Shown: positions 33,099 to 41,603 of the stretch, piece by piece
How positions within the stretch are numbered: the first letter of the stretch is position 1
Layout of the letters: the number at the start of each line of letters is the position of its first letter
Assembly: GCA_964450125.1 (NCBI GenBank)
Contig: CAYVDO010000012.1
Span: 1-43,401, forward strand
Direction: 5' to 3'
From: JADJOY01 sp964450125
GTDB taxonomy: Bacteria; JADJOY01
DNA: 43,401 nucleotides
Position numbers and translations under genes: made by a program
The notes under the pieces: model-generated
What the model saw: the letters and a program-made list of their open reading frames with translations, nothing else
Told to the model about the DNA's origin: nothing
The model's database searches: none

Positions 33099-34399
33099 GA
33101 GGTGACCTTTTCGTCGCTGCCACCGGGTGTGGGGCTCGGCGAGGTGACGCGGACGATCTCGACGCGCTTCACGCGCCGCTCGTCGGCCTCGCGCACGTGG
33201 AACTCGAAGCCGTCCCAGCGCACTTGTGTACCCGAGGACGGCAGCCGCCCCGCCTGAGCGATGAGAAATCCGCCGAGCGTCTCGTAGCTGCCTGCATCGG
33301 GGAACTCCGTGCCGAGCTTCTCGCCCAGGTCGTAGATGGAGAGCCGCCCGTCGGCGAGCACGTGGCCATCGGGCAGCATCCGGAACTGCGCCTCCTCGTC
33401 GTCGTGCTCGTCCTGGATCTCGCCCACGATCTCCTCGATCACGTTCTCGAGGGTGACGATGCCGCTGGTGCCGCCGAACTCGTCCACGACGATCGCCATG
33501 TGGGTCTTGCGGCGCTGGAACTCCTTCAAGAGATTCGCGATCGGCATGAGCTCGGGTGCGAAAAACGCCTTGCGCATGAGCTTGGCGATGGTAGCGGCGT
33601 CGGGCCCCTCGGCCCGGTGCTTGATGAGATCTTTGGTGTGCAGGATGCCGACGATGTTGTCGATCGTCTCGTCGTAGACCGGGATGCGCGAGAGCCCCGA
33701 GCTGGCCACCAGATCCATCAGTTCGTCGGGTTCGGCGTCCTTGCGGATCGCCACCATCTCGGTGCGCGGCACCATGATCTCGCGCACCACCGTGTCGCCG
33801 AACTCGAACACCGACGCCAGCATCTCGCGCTCGTCGCGGTGCAGCACCCCTTCCTCGTGCCCGAGGTCGATGAGGTAGGCGATGTCCTCCTCGGTCACGA
33901 AGGGCCCGGTGCGCGTCACCTGGTGGCCGGTCGCGGTCACGATCGCCCGCGACAGGTAGGTGAGCAGCCACACCGCCGGGAAGAGCGCCCACACCAGGAG
34001 GCGCACCACGCGCAGCGCTGGCGGCGCGAACTTCTCGGCGTTGTGCTTGGCGAAGGTCTTGGGCGAGATCTCGCCGAAGGTGAGCAGCAGGAACGACGAC
34101 ACGAACGTGGCGATCGCCACCACCCGGCTCTCGCTCACGCGCGCCGTGATGGCCGTCACCAGCGCCGCGGTGAGCGTGTTCACCACGGTGTTGCCGATCA
34201 GCAACGTGGTCAACACCCGATTGGGCTGCTCGACCCACAGCCTCAGCGCCTGGTAGCGCTTCTCGCCGGAGTCGAGGAGTTGGCGCGCGCGCCGCTCGGA
34301 AATGGCGGTGACCGCCGTCTCCGAGGCCGAGAAAAACGCCGAGCCCAGGATGCAGGCGAGGATCAGCAGCAGATCGACGACGATCGCGGGCTCGCTCAT
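33095..34399 (-). CDS. CNNM/CorC (hemolysin-family) membrane protein with CBS pair
   Basis: 434 residues: DUF21/CNNM transmembrane domain (about 1-175, with FFSASETAVTAIS at the start), a CBS-domain pair (about 195-320: IMVPRTEMVAI, SRIPVYDETIDNIVGILH, HMAIVVDEFGGTSGIVTLE), and a CorC/HlyC C-terminal domain (about 335-420). Bacterial members export or tolerate Mg2+/Co2+; the older 'hemolysin' name is not informative. ATG 34397-34399 overlaps the GH31 stop, and its own stop overlaps the EVE start, so GH31, CNNM and EVE form a chain of four-base overlaps. Confidence 0.93.
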   Translation of the reverse strand: MSEPAIVVDLLLILACILGSAFFSASETAVTAISERRARQLLDSGEKRYQALRLWVEQPNRVLTTLLIGNTVVNTLTAALVTAITARVSESRVVAIATFVSSFLLLTFGEISPKTFAKHNAEKFAPPALRVVRLLVWALFPAVWLLTYLSRAIVTATGHQVTRTGPFVTEEDIAYLIDLGHEEGVLHRDEREMLASVFEFGDTVVREIMVPRTEMVAIRKDAEPDELMDLVASSGLSRIPVYDETIDNIVGILHTKDLIKHRAEGPDAATIAKLMRKAFFAPELMPIANLLKEFQRRKTHMAIVVDEFGGTSGIVTLENVIEEIVGEIQDEHDDEEAQFRMLPDGHVLADGRLSIYDLGEKLGTEFPDAGSYETLGGFLIAQAGRLPSSGTQVRWDGFEFHVREADERRVKRVEIVRVTSPSPTPGGSDEKVTS

Positions 34400-36264
34400 G
34401 GCGTGAGGTGAAGCCGTACGCCCGCGCCGGCGTCCGCGATCCGCACCCAGGTGATCCCCGCGGCGTCGCGCGTCCAGGTGCGTGCGGCCGAGGTGAGATC
34501 GGCAACGGTGGCGACGTGCGCCGGCGCGGCACCGAAATCCTCGGTGACTTGCACCGCCGGCGGACCGCCTCGCACCCGCCACAACAAGGCGCGCGAGGTC
34601 GGCGAGGATTCGAGCGCCAGCCCCGCGCCCTCGGCCCGCCACGTCACGCGCACGCCGTGGCCATGCTCTTCGTACACATCGACGGTCTTACCGCCGCTCG
34701 TGAGTGGGTACGCGGCCAGCGTCAGGTGCCCGGCGGAGAATGCATCGCCGTGGCCGGTTGCCGGTCCCACGACGTCGAGAGGCACGATCGCCCCCTCGCG
34801 AACGAACACCGGATAGCGCTCGAGCGGCACCGAGACTGTGACGCTGGAGCCGCCGTCGTAGGCGACCGATTCGTCGAGCCAGTCGCGCCAGCGCCCGATG
34901 GGGAAGGTCACCGTGCGGCTCGCACCGGCCTCCGTCATCGGAGCCACGAACAAGTCTTCGCCGAGCAAATACGAGTTGTCGTAGCTCTGGAAGCGGACGA
35001 GCGAGACGCCCTGCTTCCAGGCCTTGGCGCCCAGGCTGTAGAGGAATGGCACCAGCTCGTGGTGGAGCTTCACGAACGTGCGGTAGATGCCCTCGACCTC
35101 GGCATCGTACATCCAGGGGCGGTGCTCCCCACCGCCTCCGTTCTCCATGATGGGATTGAGCGCGCCGAGCTGAGCCCAGCGTACGAAGAGCTCGGCGTCG
35201 ATCAGCCCGTCGGCACGAAAGCCGCCGATGTCCGAACCGAAGTTGACGTAGTCGAGGTTCGAGGATGCGACCATGTTGGCGAGCGCCGCGCGCAGCCCCG
35301 CGAAGCTCGAGTCCTGGTCGCCGACCCAGCCGGCGAAGTTCACGTCGCGCGGCGCGAACGGCACGGGTAGCGGCACGCCGATGTAGCTGTCGCTGGGCCG
35401 CGCCAAGATCACGCGATCGTCACCGAGCTGGGCGCGAGTGAATGCGAAGAAATCTCGGTAGTAGGCATCGCGATACTGATCCCAACTCACGGCTCCACCG
35501 ACACCGCTGGCCCCGCCCGGAATGAGAAGCACCAGAGGATCGGTGGCGTCGCATTTCCAGCCGTCGATGCCGAGCGCCAGGATGCTCTGCATCCGTGCGT
35601 GCCACCACGCGACCGCGGCGGGATTGGTGTAGTCGAGCAGCGCACCGCGCCCACCCCACCAGTCGACGAGCGCGCCGTTGCTCAGGAAGTAGCCATTGGC
35701 GAGGCCCTCGGGGAACGTGCTGGCGTTTTCGTTCACGACGCTCACGATCCACATCAACGCCCGCACGTCACGCGCGTGCAGGTCGCTCACGAGCTGGCCG
35801 AGATCGGGATAACGCTGAGCGTCGGCCTCGAAAGCCACGGGCTGGACTTCCCACGGCCGGTCGATCACCTGCGCCCCCACGGGGATGTCGCGAGCGAGAT
35901 AGCCGTCGGCGAGCGCCAAGGCGCTCGCCTGGTCTCCCACGTTCTCCCAGATCCAATGGCGCAGGACCCACTCGGGCCACGGCGGAGGTGCCAGATCGAC
36001 GGGTGGGATCGGTGCGGGCGGACACCCGCTCGCGTTCACGAACGCGAGCGGTGCGAGCAGGAGCAGCAGAACGGGAAGGAAGGAGCGGACGCGGCGCGAG
36101 TTAGTAGGCTGCTGATTATGGGCAGGCGTCGGCGGCGCGCCGACGAGCCCAGCGAGTCGGCTTGGGGGTGGGGCCCCGCAAAAAAACCACTTTTTGCGGG
36201 GCGGGGGTCTTAAACAGACCCCCGAGGAAGCATCGACAGGGCGCTGAGGAGGTTCATCCCCCAT
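34396..36264 (-). CDS. GH31 family glycoside hydrolase, probably a lipoprotein; start uncertain
   Basis: The mature part (about 560 residues) is a GH31 alpha-glycosidase-type barrel. The catalytic nucleophile lies in GIDGWKCDATDP, the acid/base in GWVGDQDSSFAGLRAAL, then SDIGGF and a C-terminal beta-domain (FPIGRWRDWLDES, YPVFVREGAIVPL). A Sec/lipoprotein signal is obvious (RSFLPVLLLLLAPLAF, then NASGC), coded at about 36030-36098. No ATG, GTG or TTG lies just before it. The nearest in-frame ATG is 36262-36264, behind GAGG, which adds about 55 residues coded by repeat copy G. The natural start may have been lost to the repeat, or a rare start codon is used. Confidence 0.82.
   Translation of the reverse strand: MGDEPPQRPVDASSGVCLRPPPRKKWFFCGAPPPSRLAGLVGAPPTPAHNQQPTNSRRVRSFLPVLLLLLAPLAFVNASGCPPAPIPPVDLAPPPWPEWVLRHWIWENVGDQASALALADGYLARDIPVGAQVIDRPWEVQPVAFEADAQRYPDLGQLVSDLHARDVRALMWIVSVVNENASTFPEGLANGYFLSNGALVDWWGGRGALLDYTNPAAVAWWHARMQSILALGIDGWKCDATDPLVLLIPGGASGVGGAVSWDQYRDAYYRDFFAFTRAQLGDDRVILARPSDSYIGVPLPVPFAPRDVNFAGWVGDQDSSFAGLRAALANMVASSNLDYVNFGSDIGGFRADGLIDAELFVRWAQLGALNPIMENGGGGEHRPWMYDAEVEGIYRTFVKLHHELVPFLYSLGAKAWKQGVSLVRFQSYDNSYLLGEDLFVAPMTEAGASRTVTFPIGRWRDWLDESVAYDGGSSVTVSVPLERYPVFVREGAIVPLDVVGPATGHGDAFSAGHLTLAAYPLTSGGKTVDVYEEHGHGVRVTWRAEGAGLALESSPTSRALLWRVRGGPPAVQVTEDFGAAPAHVATVADLTSAARTWTRDAAGITWVRIADAGAGVRLHLTP
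36103..36246 (-). repeat. Repeat copy G, inverted, over the GH31 start region
   Basis: Read on the minus strand it has GATGCTTCCTCGGGGG, then hairpin 1 (9-bp arms at 36202-36210 / 36216-36224) and hairpin 2 with 11-bp arms CCCCGCAAAAA/TTTTTGCGGGG (36174-36184 / 36191-36201), the same sequence as in copy A. CCCCACCCCC and a terminal TCAGCAGCCTACTAAC follow, matching the right end of copy A at 15 of 16 positions. The left terminal repeat is missing. It is oriented with GH1, the gene upstream of it. Confidence 0.8.
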
Positions 36265-36628
36265 GGGTGGCCTCACGAAAGCAAGCCCGGCAGCGGCCAG
36301 GAGCGAGCGCCTGCTCGAGCCGGCCGGCGAGTCTCGAGGCCTTCGAGGCTATCCCAGGCCGCCCGCGCGGGGGAAGCTCAGCCGCCGTCGGGCAGTGGCT
36401 CATTCTCGCGCCGAAGCCGTTCGAGGCATGAGGGGCTGGGGGCACGTCGAAGCGCGCTCCGCGGCCGCGCACCCCGGTCGTGCTCGTGAGGAGTGATCCC
36501 GATTCTCGCGGCCACAGCGCAGGTGAGCCGCCGGTTCCACGGAATCGAGATGGGGCGCGAGCCGTGGCCGCCGCCTGGCGCCAGGACCCCAACGACTCGA
36601 CCGACGCATCTCGGTCCACGTGAACCCG
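36265..36628. other. Gap without recognised gene
   Basis: About 360 bases between the GH1 stop and repeat copy G. No open frame here looks like protein on either strand. An imperfect dyad (CTCGAGGCCTTCGAGG near 36334) is present. It should hold the GH31 promoter and the GH1 terminator, but I cannot point to either. Confidence 0.5.
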
Positions 36629-38209
36629 CTACCCGCCGTAGGACTCGAGCCCCTCGCCTCGGAACGCAGCCAGCATGCGGTCCTTGTCGCCGGAGCGGAT
36701 CGCCGACACCAACGCGCGATACGCTCCCGGTGCGTTGTCGCCGAGCGCATCGACGGCGAGGCGCTTGGCGCCGTTCGCGTAGTCGACGGCGAAGAGCCCG
36801 AAACGCGGCTCGAAGCTCCCCCACTCGTAGTTGTCGGTGATGGTCCAGTGACAGAAGGCTTTGACGTTCACGCCGTCGGCGATGGCGCGCAGCAGCTGAT
36901 AGAGGTGACCGCGCAACCCGTCGAGGCGCCGGGCGCCGTCGGCGCGGGGCACGCCCTGGGCCGTCTTGCCGCGGATGCCGAAGCCGTTTTCGAGCACCAG
37001 GAGCGGCAAGCCGTGACTCGGCGACCCGTAGGCCCGCAAGAAATCGTAGAAGCACGCTGGATTGCTGGTCCAATCCCACGGGTCGCGGCGGACCTGCAGG
37101 CCTCCGGCGACGCCCAAATAATTCGAGATGTAGGGGTCGTAGTAGTCGAACGAGACCGCGTCGAGCAGCCGCGGCTCGTGGTAGTCCTCGAAGACGGAGT
37201 GCAGTACCCGCGGCATGGTCTCGAGGTTGAGCCGATTCCACACGAAGCGATCGAGGAGTGCGTCGGCGGCGCGGCGCGCTCCATCGAAGTCACGCGGCTG
37301 GCGAGTGCGTGACACCTGCTCGTTGAAACGCGCGCGGCACTCGGCCAGGTACGGCCGCACCTGCTCCTTCTTGAGACCCAGCGTGCGCGCCACCATCAGG
37401 TCCTGCGCCATCTTGTCGATCGAATAGATGCGCGCCGCCCACGAGTTGAACGTGACGCAAGGCCGCTCCCATTTCTTGCCGGCGCTGATCGCGTGGATGC
37501 CGCGGTACGCGAGGATGTGCCCGATCAGGATGTTCTCGTAGGCGAGCCGCGCCGCCGCCAGGCTGGAACGGGTGGCTTGCGTCGGCATCATGCGGAACAA
37601 GTAGGTGCCCGACGCGAGCATGAACGGCTCGTTCAGCGTCACCCAGTACTTGACCGGCGGCTGACCGAACTTTTCGACCAGGCGGTTGTTGATGCTCTCG
37701 ATCGTGAAGTTGACGTAGGGGATGAAGAGGTCCTCGACCTTCGGACCTTCCAGCCAGAAGTCGTTGCCCACCCACAGCGGTGTGGTGAAGTGGAGCAACG
37801 TGACGATCGGTTCGAGCCCGCGCTTCCGCGCCTCGACGATCATCTCCGCGTAGGCGTCGAACGCCGCTTCGTCGAAATCGGGGGGGCTGGTGTGGCGCCT
37901 GCTCGGATCCGACGACGGCTGCACCCGCGCCCACTCGATCCCCAGACGGAACGCGTTGAGCCCCATCCACTGGGCCCGGTCGAAGTCCGCGCGGTATTGG
38001 TTCCAGAAGTCCGACGCCTTGCCGGTCGCGTCCCGGCCGTTGCGTCCCTCCCAGCCGTACCAATTGTTCTTGGGATCACCCTCGCCGTTGAAGCCGCCTT
38101 CGGCCTGATAACCGGCGGTGGCGACGCCGAACAGAAAATCGGCAGGCACGTCGGCCTTCTTCACGACCTCCGCAAGCTGGTCGGGGCTGTAGGGCAGCGT
38201 GTACGGCAT
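36629..38209 (-). CDS. GH1 family beta-glycosidase
   Basis: 526 residues without signal peptide, so cytosolic. It is a retaining beta-glycosidase of family GH1: FLFGVATAGYQAEGG (26-40), acid/base Glu194 in TLNEPF, YYDPYISNYLG, nucleophile Glu407 in VLENGFG, and a GH1 end FCHWTITDNYEWGSFEPRFGL shown as HWTITDNYEWGSF then RFGL. The insert at 250-345 is longer and more charged than in typical bacterial beta-glucosidases. ATG 38207-38209 follows CGGAGGATCC, a strong site. It probably acts on small beta-glycosides produced by the secreted enzymes encoded downstream. Stop is TAG. Confidence 0.93.
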   Translation of the reverse strand: MPYTLPYSPDQLAEVVKKADVPADFLFGVATAGYQAEGGFNGEGDPKNNWYGWEGRNGRDATGKASDFWNQYRADFDRAQWMGLNAFRLGIEWARVQPSSDPSRRHTSPPDFDEAAFDAYAEMIVEARKRGLEPIVTLLHFTTPLWVGNDFWLEGPKVEDLFIPYVNFTIESINNRLVEKFGQPPVKYWVTLNEPFMLASGTYLFRMMPTQATRSSLAAARLAYENILIGHILAYRGIHAISAGKKWERPCVTFNSWAARIYSIDKMAQDLMVARTLGLKKEQVRPYLAECRARFNEQVSRTRQPRDFDGARRAADALLDRFVWNRLNLETMPRVLHSVFEDYHEPRLLDAVSFDYYDPYISNYLGVAGGLQVRRDPWDWTSNPACFYDFLRAYGSPSHGLPLLVLENGFGIRGKTAQGVPRADGARRLDGLRGHLYQLLRAIADGVNVKAFCHWTITDNYEWGSFEPRFGLFAVDYANGAKRLAVDALGDNAPGAYRALVSAIRSGDKDRMLAAFRGEGLESYGG

Positions 38210-38306
38210 GGATCCTCCGAGGGGGGCGTGACGCGAACCGCTCGGGATACCCGCCGCGGGGACTCCGGTGCAAGCACGCGGAGGCGATCGCCGCGCGTGG
38301 CGACGC

Positions 38307-38753
38307 TCAGCAGCGCCCGAGGGCGGTCCGCACCGCCTCTGCGTCGTAACTGGTGATCTCGTAGGGATTGCCCCAAGGATCCGTGAAGTAGATCGAGAAC
38401 GCCTCGCCGTGATCGACGACACTGGCGCTCGTCACGGGCTCGCCGTGACGATCGACGAGGCCGAGGGCGGCGACGGTGCGCACGAACCCCACGAACGCCA
38501 CACCGTCCACGCGAAACGCGATCACGTGGCGCCGCTCGTGCGCTGCCGGCCCCTCGCCCTCGAAGAGTGCGACCCCCGACTGGCCGCCGTCCGCCGAGAT
38601 CGTCAGCGGCCCACCGTCGGCGGCCCAGTGCGCATGCTCGACCACGACTTCGAGGCCGAGCATGGCGCGATACCACGCGACGGCACGATCGCGATCGGGC
38701 ACGAACACGTGAACGTGATCGAGCGATCCGGCGCGAAACGAGCGATCAGCCAT
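38307..38753 (-). CDS. VOC (glyoxalase/bleomycin resistance) family protein
   Basis: 148 residues, two beta-alpha-beta-beta-beta modules. Possible metal ligands are His13 (LDHVHVFV), His76 (RRHVIAFRV) and Glu132 (DPWGNPYEIT), the usual H...H...E pattern of metal-dependent VOC enzymes. DRAVAWYRAMLGLEV is typical of the fold. ATG 38751-38753 follows GGAGAGG. Function within VOC (lyase, dioxygenase, isomerase or resistance) cannot be told. It lies 97 bases upstream of GH1 and 33 after the radical SAM gene. Confidence 0.9.
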   Translation of the reverse strand: MADRSFRAGSLDHVHVFVPDRDRAVAWYRAMLGLEVVVEHAHWAADGGPLTISADGGQSGVALFEGEGPAAHERRHVIAFRVDGVAFVGFVRTVAALGLVDRHGEPVTSASVVDHGEAFSIYFTDPWGNPYEITSYDAEAVRTALGRC

Positions 38754-38786
38754 GGCCTCTCCGTAGGGATCTCGGCGGGTCGACCC

Positions 38787-40307
38787 TCACGCCGCCGGGG
38801 CCCACGCACGCGGCGCGATCGCGCGCCACGCGTGACGTGCGATTTGCCGGATGGCACGCCCCACATGCTCGCCGACCTGCGCATTCCCCACCTGCGCAGA
38901 ACGCAGTCCATAGAGCCCGAGGACCACCACGTCCGGCAAGACCAGGACGCGATAGGCACGCGAGCGCACCAACCAATCGACCAGTGCCGGACGCAACCAC
39001 GGCAGCAGCACCAGCAGCGCGAAGAATGGCCGGTAGAAGCGCCGTTTCGCCACGGGCAGCGCCAATCGGCCATTCATCAGGTGGATGCCCTCGCCGTGGG
39101 CCAGTCGCTCGACCTCGGTGGACGTGAGATCGCCGGCCTCGACGGCTCGCTCCGCGAGCGGCAGGTTCGCGAAATGCTGCATCGAGTAGCAGGTGATCTG
39201 CGCGGGTCGCATGCGGTTGTAGAGGAGCACGGCCTCCTCCTGGGCTTCACGCGTGTCGCCGGGAATGCCGAAGATGTGATCGGGATGAAGTGCGAGCCCC
39301 GCATCGCGGCACCAGCGTCCCACCGCTTCGAGCTCGGCGTTCTTCTCGCGGCGCCCCAGGCGACGTCGCTCCGCTTCGCTGCCGGTCTGCACGCCGAGCT
39401 CGAGCTTGTAGCACCCTGCGCGGGCCAGCAGCGTGACGGCCTCCGCGTCGAGGAATGCAGGGTAGGTCACGGCCTTGAACGGCAATCCCACCTCGGCCGG
39501 GTAGCGCTCCGCGAACTCGCGCAGCCACTCGCGGCTGTTGCCGAAGACGTCGTCTTCGAAGAGCACGCGCTCGACGCGATAGCGATCGCGGAAATGGCGG
39601 ATCTCCCGCAGGATCGTGCCCACGCCGCGGCGCCGGATGGGGTTGTCGCGCGCGTCGTAGAGGCGGTGATAGTGGCTCGCGCAGCAGAACGTACAGCGAT
39701 ATGGGCATCCACGCGTGGAAAGGGTCTGGAAGGCACGCGCAAAGGTGGGATCGAGGGCGAAGAAGAGCTCCTTGTCGGGGAGCGGCAGCGTGTCGAGATC
39801 GCGGACGTAGGGACGGACGGGGTTCGACCAGCGCTCACCGGACGCATCCTGGCCCCACACGTTGGCGATCGCCCGCGGTGACTGGCCGGCCCCGAGCGCC
39901 TCCACGAGATCGAGTAGCGCGCCTTCGCCCTCGCCCACCACCACGTAATCGATGGCGGGCTCGGCCGCCACCACCTCCGGACAGAGTGTCGGGTGGATCC
40001 CGCCGAAGACGATCGGAAGCTCGGGCGCGCGGCGCTTGATGCGACGCGCCCGCACCCGCCCCCACGGGTAGTTGATCGAGAAGACGCTGAAGCCGACCAC
40101 GTCGGGACGGCTGGCGATGACGCGATCGGCGAATCCGTCCGGATCGTCGAAGAGCGACTTCAAGCGGTGCTCGTGGAAGAGCAGCTTGTCGTCGAAGAGC
40201 GCGGGATCGAACACCAACGCGACCGAATGCCCGTGCGCCTTGAGATGGGCGGACAGGGCCTCGACACCCTGGTTCTCGAAGCCCATGCAGCACAGCGTGA
40301 CGCGCAT
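38787..40307 (-). CDS. Cobalamin-binding-domain radical SAM protein
   Basis: 506 residues. An N-terminal B12-binding Rossmann domain (about 1-145: VVGFSVFSIN, PIVFGGIHPTLCPE, YVVVGEGE) is followed by a radical SAM barrel with [4Fe-4S] cysteines 201, 205 and 208 (RGCPYRCTFCC). The barrel also shows FEDDVFG and LELGVQTGSE. The C-terminal 120 residues include a hydrophobic stretch (FFALLVLLPWLRPALVDWL), suggesting membrane contact. This is the BchE-like class B family, which makes C-methylations, cyclisations and other changes in lipid, antibiotic and pigment pathways. No partner biosynthetic gene adjoins it. AGGGATCG precedes the ATG. Confidence 0.93.
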   Translation of the reverse strand: MRVTLCCMGFENQGVEALSAHLKAHGHSVALVFDPALFDDKLLFHEHRLKSLFDDPDGFADRVIASRPDVVGFSVFSINYPWGRVRARRIKRRAPELPIVFGGIHPTLCPEVVAAEPAIDYVVVGEGEGALLDLVEALGAGQSPRAIANVWGQDASGERWSNPVRPYVRDLDTLPLPDKELFFALDPTFARAFQTLSTRGCPYRCTFCCASHYHRLYDARDNPIRRRGVGTILREIRHFRDRYRVERVLFEDDVFGNSREWLREFAERYPAEVGLPFKAVTYPAFLDAEAVTLLARAGCYKLELGVQTGSEAERRRLGRREKNAELEAVGRWCRDAGLALHPDHIFGIPGDTREAQEEAVLLYNRMRPAQITCYSMQHFANLPLAERAVEAGDLTSTEVERLAHGEGIHLMNGRLALPVAKRRFYRPFFALLVLLPWLRPALVDWLVRSRAYRVLVLPDVVVLGLYGLRSAQVGNAQVGEHVGRAIRQIARHAWRAIAPRAWAPAA

Positions 40308-40400
40308 CGCCGATCCCTGCGCGAACCTACCGACGCGCGGAATCGCTCGTCAAACGCCGCTACCTGGAACGCGCATCCTGGACGGCGTAGGCTCCGGCCG

Positions 40401-41384
40401 ATGGCACGCAGCGCGGCGGGTGCCGCCTCCCGGGCTTCGTCGCAGCCGAGGCGTACACGCGCCCTGGCCACCCGCTCGCGGAAGCCCTATGCGATCGGCG
40501 ACTACACGGTCGTGGGCAGCCCCATCGGCAAGGGCGGCTACGCCTTCGTCCACCACGTGGTGTCGAAGCGCGGCGCCTCCTACGCGGTGAAGGAGCTGCG
40601 CCACGCCCTCAAGGACCAGCGCGAAACGGTACGTCGTTTCCAGCGCGAGTTCGAGGTGACCGCGAGCCTCGGCCATCCCAACATCGTGCGCATGCACGAA
40701 TGCTTCGAAGCCAATGGCACCTGGAACATCCGCATGGAGCTGGTGGACGGCATCAGCCTCGAGTCGCTGATGCGCGCAGGCAGTCCGTTTCCGCCGGCGC
40801 TGGTGGCGGCGCTCGGCCTCCCGATCCTGGCGGCGCTCGGTTTCGCGCATCGCAACGGTGCAGTGCATCGCGACGTGAAGCCCGGCAACGTGCTGGTGTC
40901 GCGCAGCGGGAGGCTGAAGCTCACCGACTTCGGCATCGCACGGCTCGAGGACGTGCAAGTGACGCGCGAGGGAATCCTCCTCGGCACTCCCGCCTACATG
41001 AGCCCCGAGCAGCTGGCCGGCAAGCGTGGCTCGGAGATCGACGCGCGCACCGACCTCTACGCGCTGGGTGTCGTGCTGTACGAGCTCGCAGCCCGCAAGC
41101 ACCCACTGGCGATCCGGCCCAAGAGCGACATCTACGAGATCATCCGCATCAAGAACGAGCGCGACGCCGCACCGCTCTCCATCGCCGACGGCGACGCCCT
41201 CGCTGCGGTCCTGGCCCGAGCGCTCGCTCGCAATCCCGCCGATCGATTCGAGAGCGCCGACGCCATGGCCGTGGCGTTGCGCTCGATCGCCTCGCCCAAA
41301 CGAACCCTGGAAAGGGAGCTGGGCAGACGGGTGCGTGCCGCCGCGAGCAGAGCCAGGCCGCGAAAGCGTGCAGCCGCGCCCTGA
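40401..41384 (+). CDS. Serine/threonine protein kinase (Hanks type)
   Basis: 327 residues. A basic tail of about 30 residues is followed by a complete kinase domain (about 34-300): glycine loop GKGGYAFV (43-50), Lys64 in AVKE, catalytic HRDVKPGN (156-163), DFG (176-178), and GTPAYMSPEQ with SPE in place of APE. There is no transmembrane segment or sensor domain; the end is Arg/Ala-rich (RVRAAASRARPRKRAA). It is transcribed divergently from the radical SAM gene. The following small membrane protein and FHA-GGDEF protein make the latter a likely substrate or partner, since FHA domains bind phosphothreonine. Confidence 0.95.
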   Translation: MARSAAGAASRASSQPRRTRALATRSRKPYAIGDYTVVGSPIGKGGYAFVHHVVSKRGASYAVKELRHALKDQRETVRRFQREFEVTASLGHPNIVRMHECFEANGTWNIRMELVDGISLESLMRAGSPFPPALVAALGLPILAALGFAHRNGAVHRDVKPGNVLVSRSGRLKLTDFGIARLEDVQVTREGILLGTPAYMSPEQLAGKRGSEIDARTDLYALGVVLYELAARKHPLAIRPKSDIYEIIRIKNERDAAPLSIADGDALAAVLARALARNPADRFESADAMAVALRSIASPKRTLERELGRRVRAAASRARPRKRAAAP

Positions 41385-41411
41385 AAAAATCCCCGCCCAG
41401 CGAGGCTCGCC

Positions 41412-41603
41412 GTGCCTCGCTGGCGTCGCTATGCTGCGCCCGCCGTCGCTCTCGCGACGGCGCTGGGTCTGGCAGGCGGCCTGTGGGCCGCTCGCCACCC
41501 AGGCGCCGTCGCTGCGATCGAGCGGCACGCGCGGCGGGTGCTCGAGCGCACGGTGGGAACGGAGCTCGAACGGGTGCGCGGGGAGGCTGGAGAGCGCCGA
41601 TGA
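41412..41603 (+). CDS. Small single-pass membrane protein
   Basis: 63 residues from GTG 41412: basic N-terminus (PRWRRY), one transmembrane helix (about 8-27, ending GLAGGLWAARHP), then an amphipathic charged tail (AIERHARRVLERTVGTELERV). No family recognised. Its stop overlaps the start of the FHA-GGDEF gene in ATGA (41600-41603), and it lies 27 bases after the kinase, which argues for a real gene. It may anchor the kinase or the cyclase at the membrane; inference only. Confidence 0.6.
   Translation: MPRWRRYAAPAVALATALGLAGGLWAARHPGAVAAIERHARRVLERTVGTELERVRGEAGERR

Noticed and set aside
11337..36246. CRISPR array or retron-type explanation for the recurring repeats
   Set aside because: Units are tens to thousands of bases apart, vary in length, lie singly after genes and have no cas or reverse transcriptase gene.
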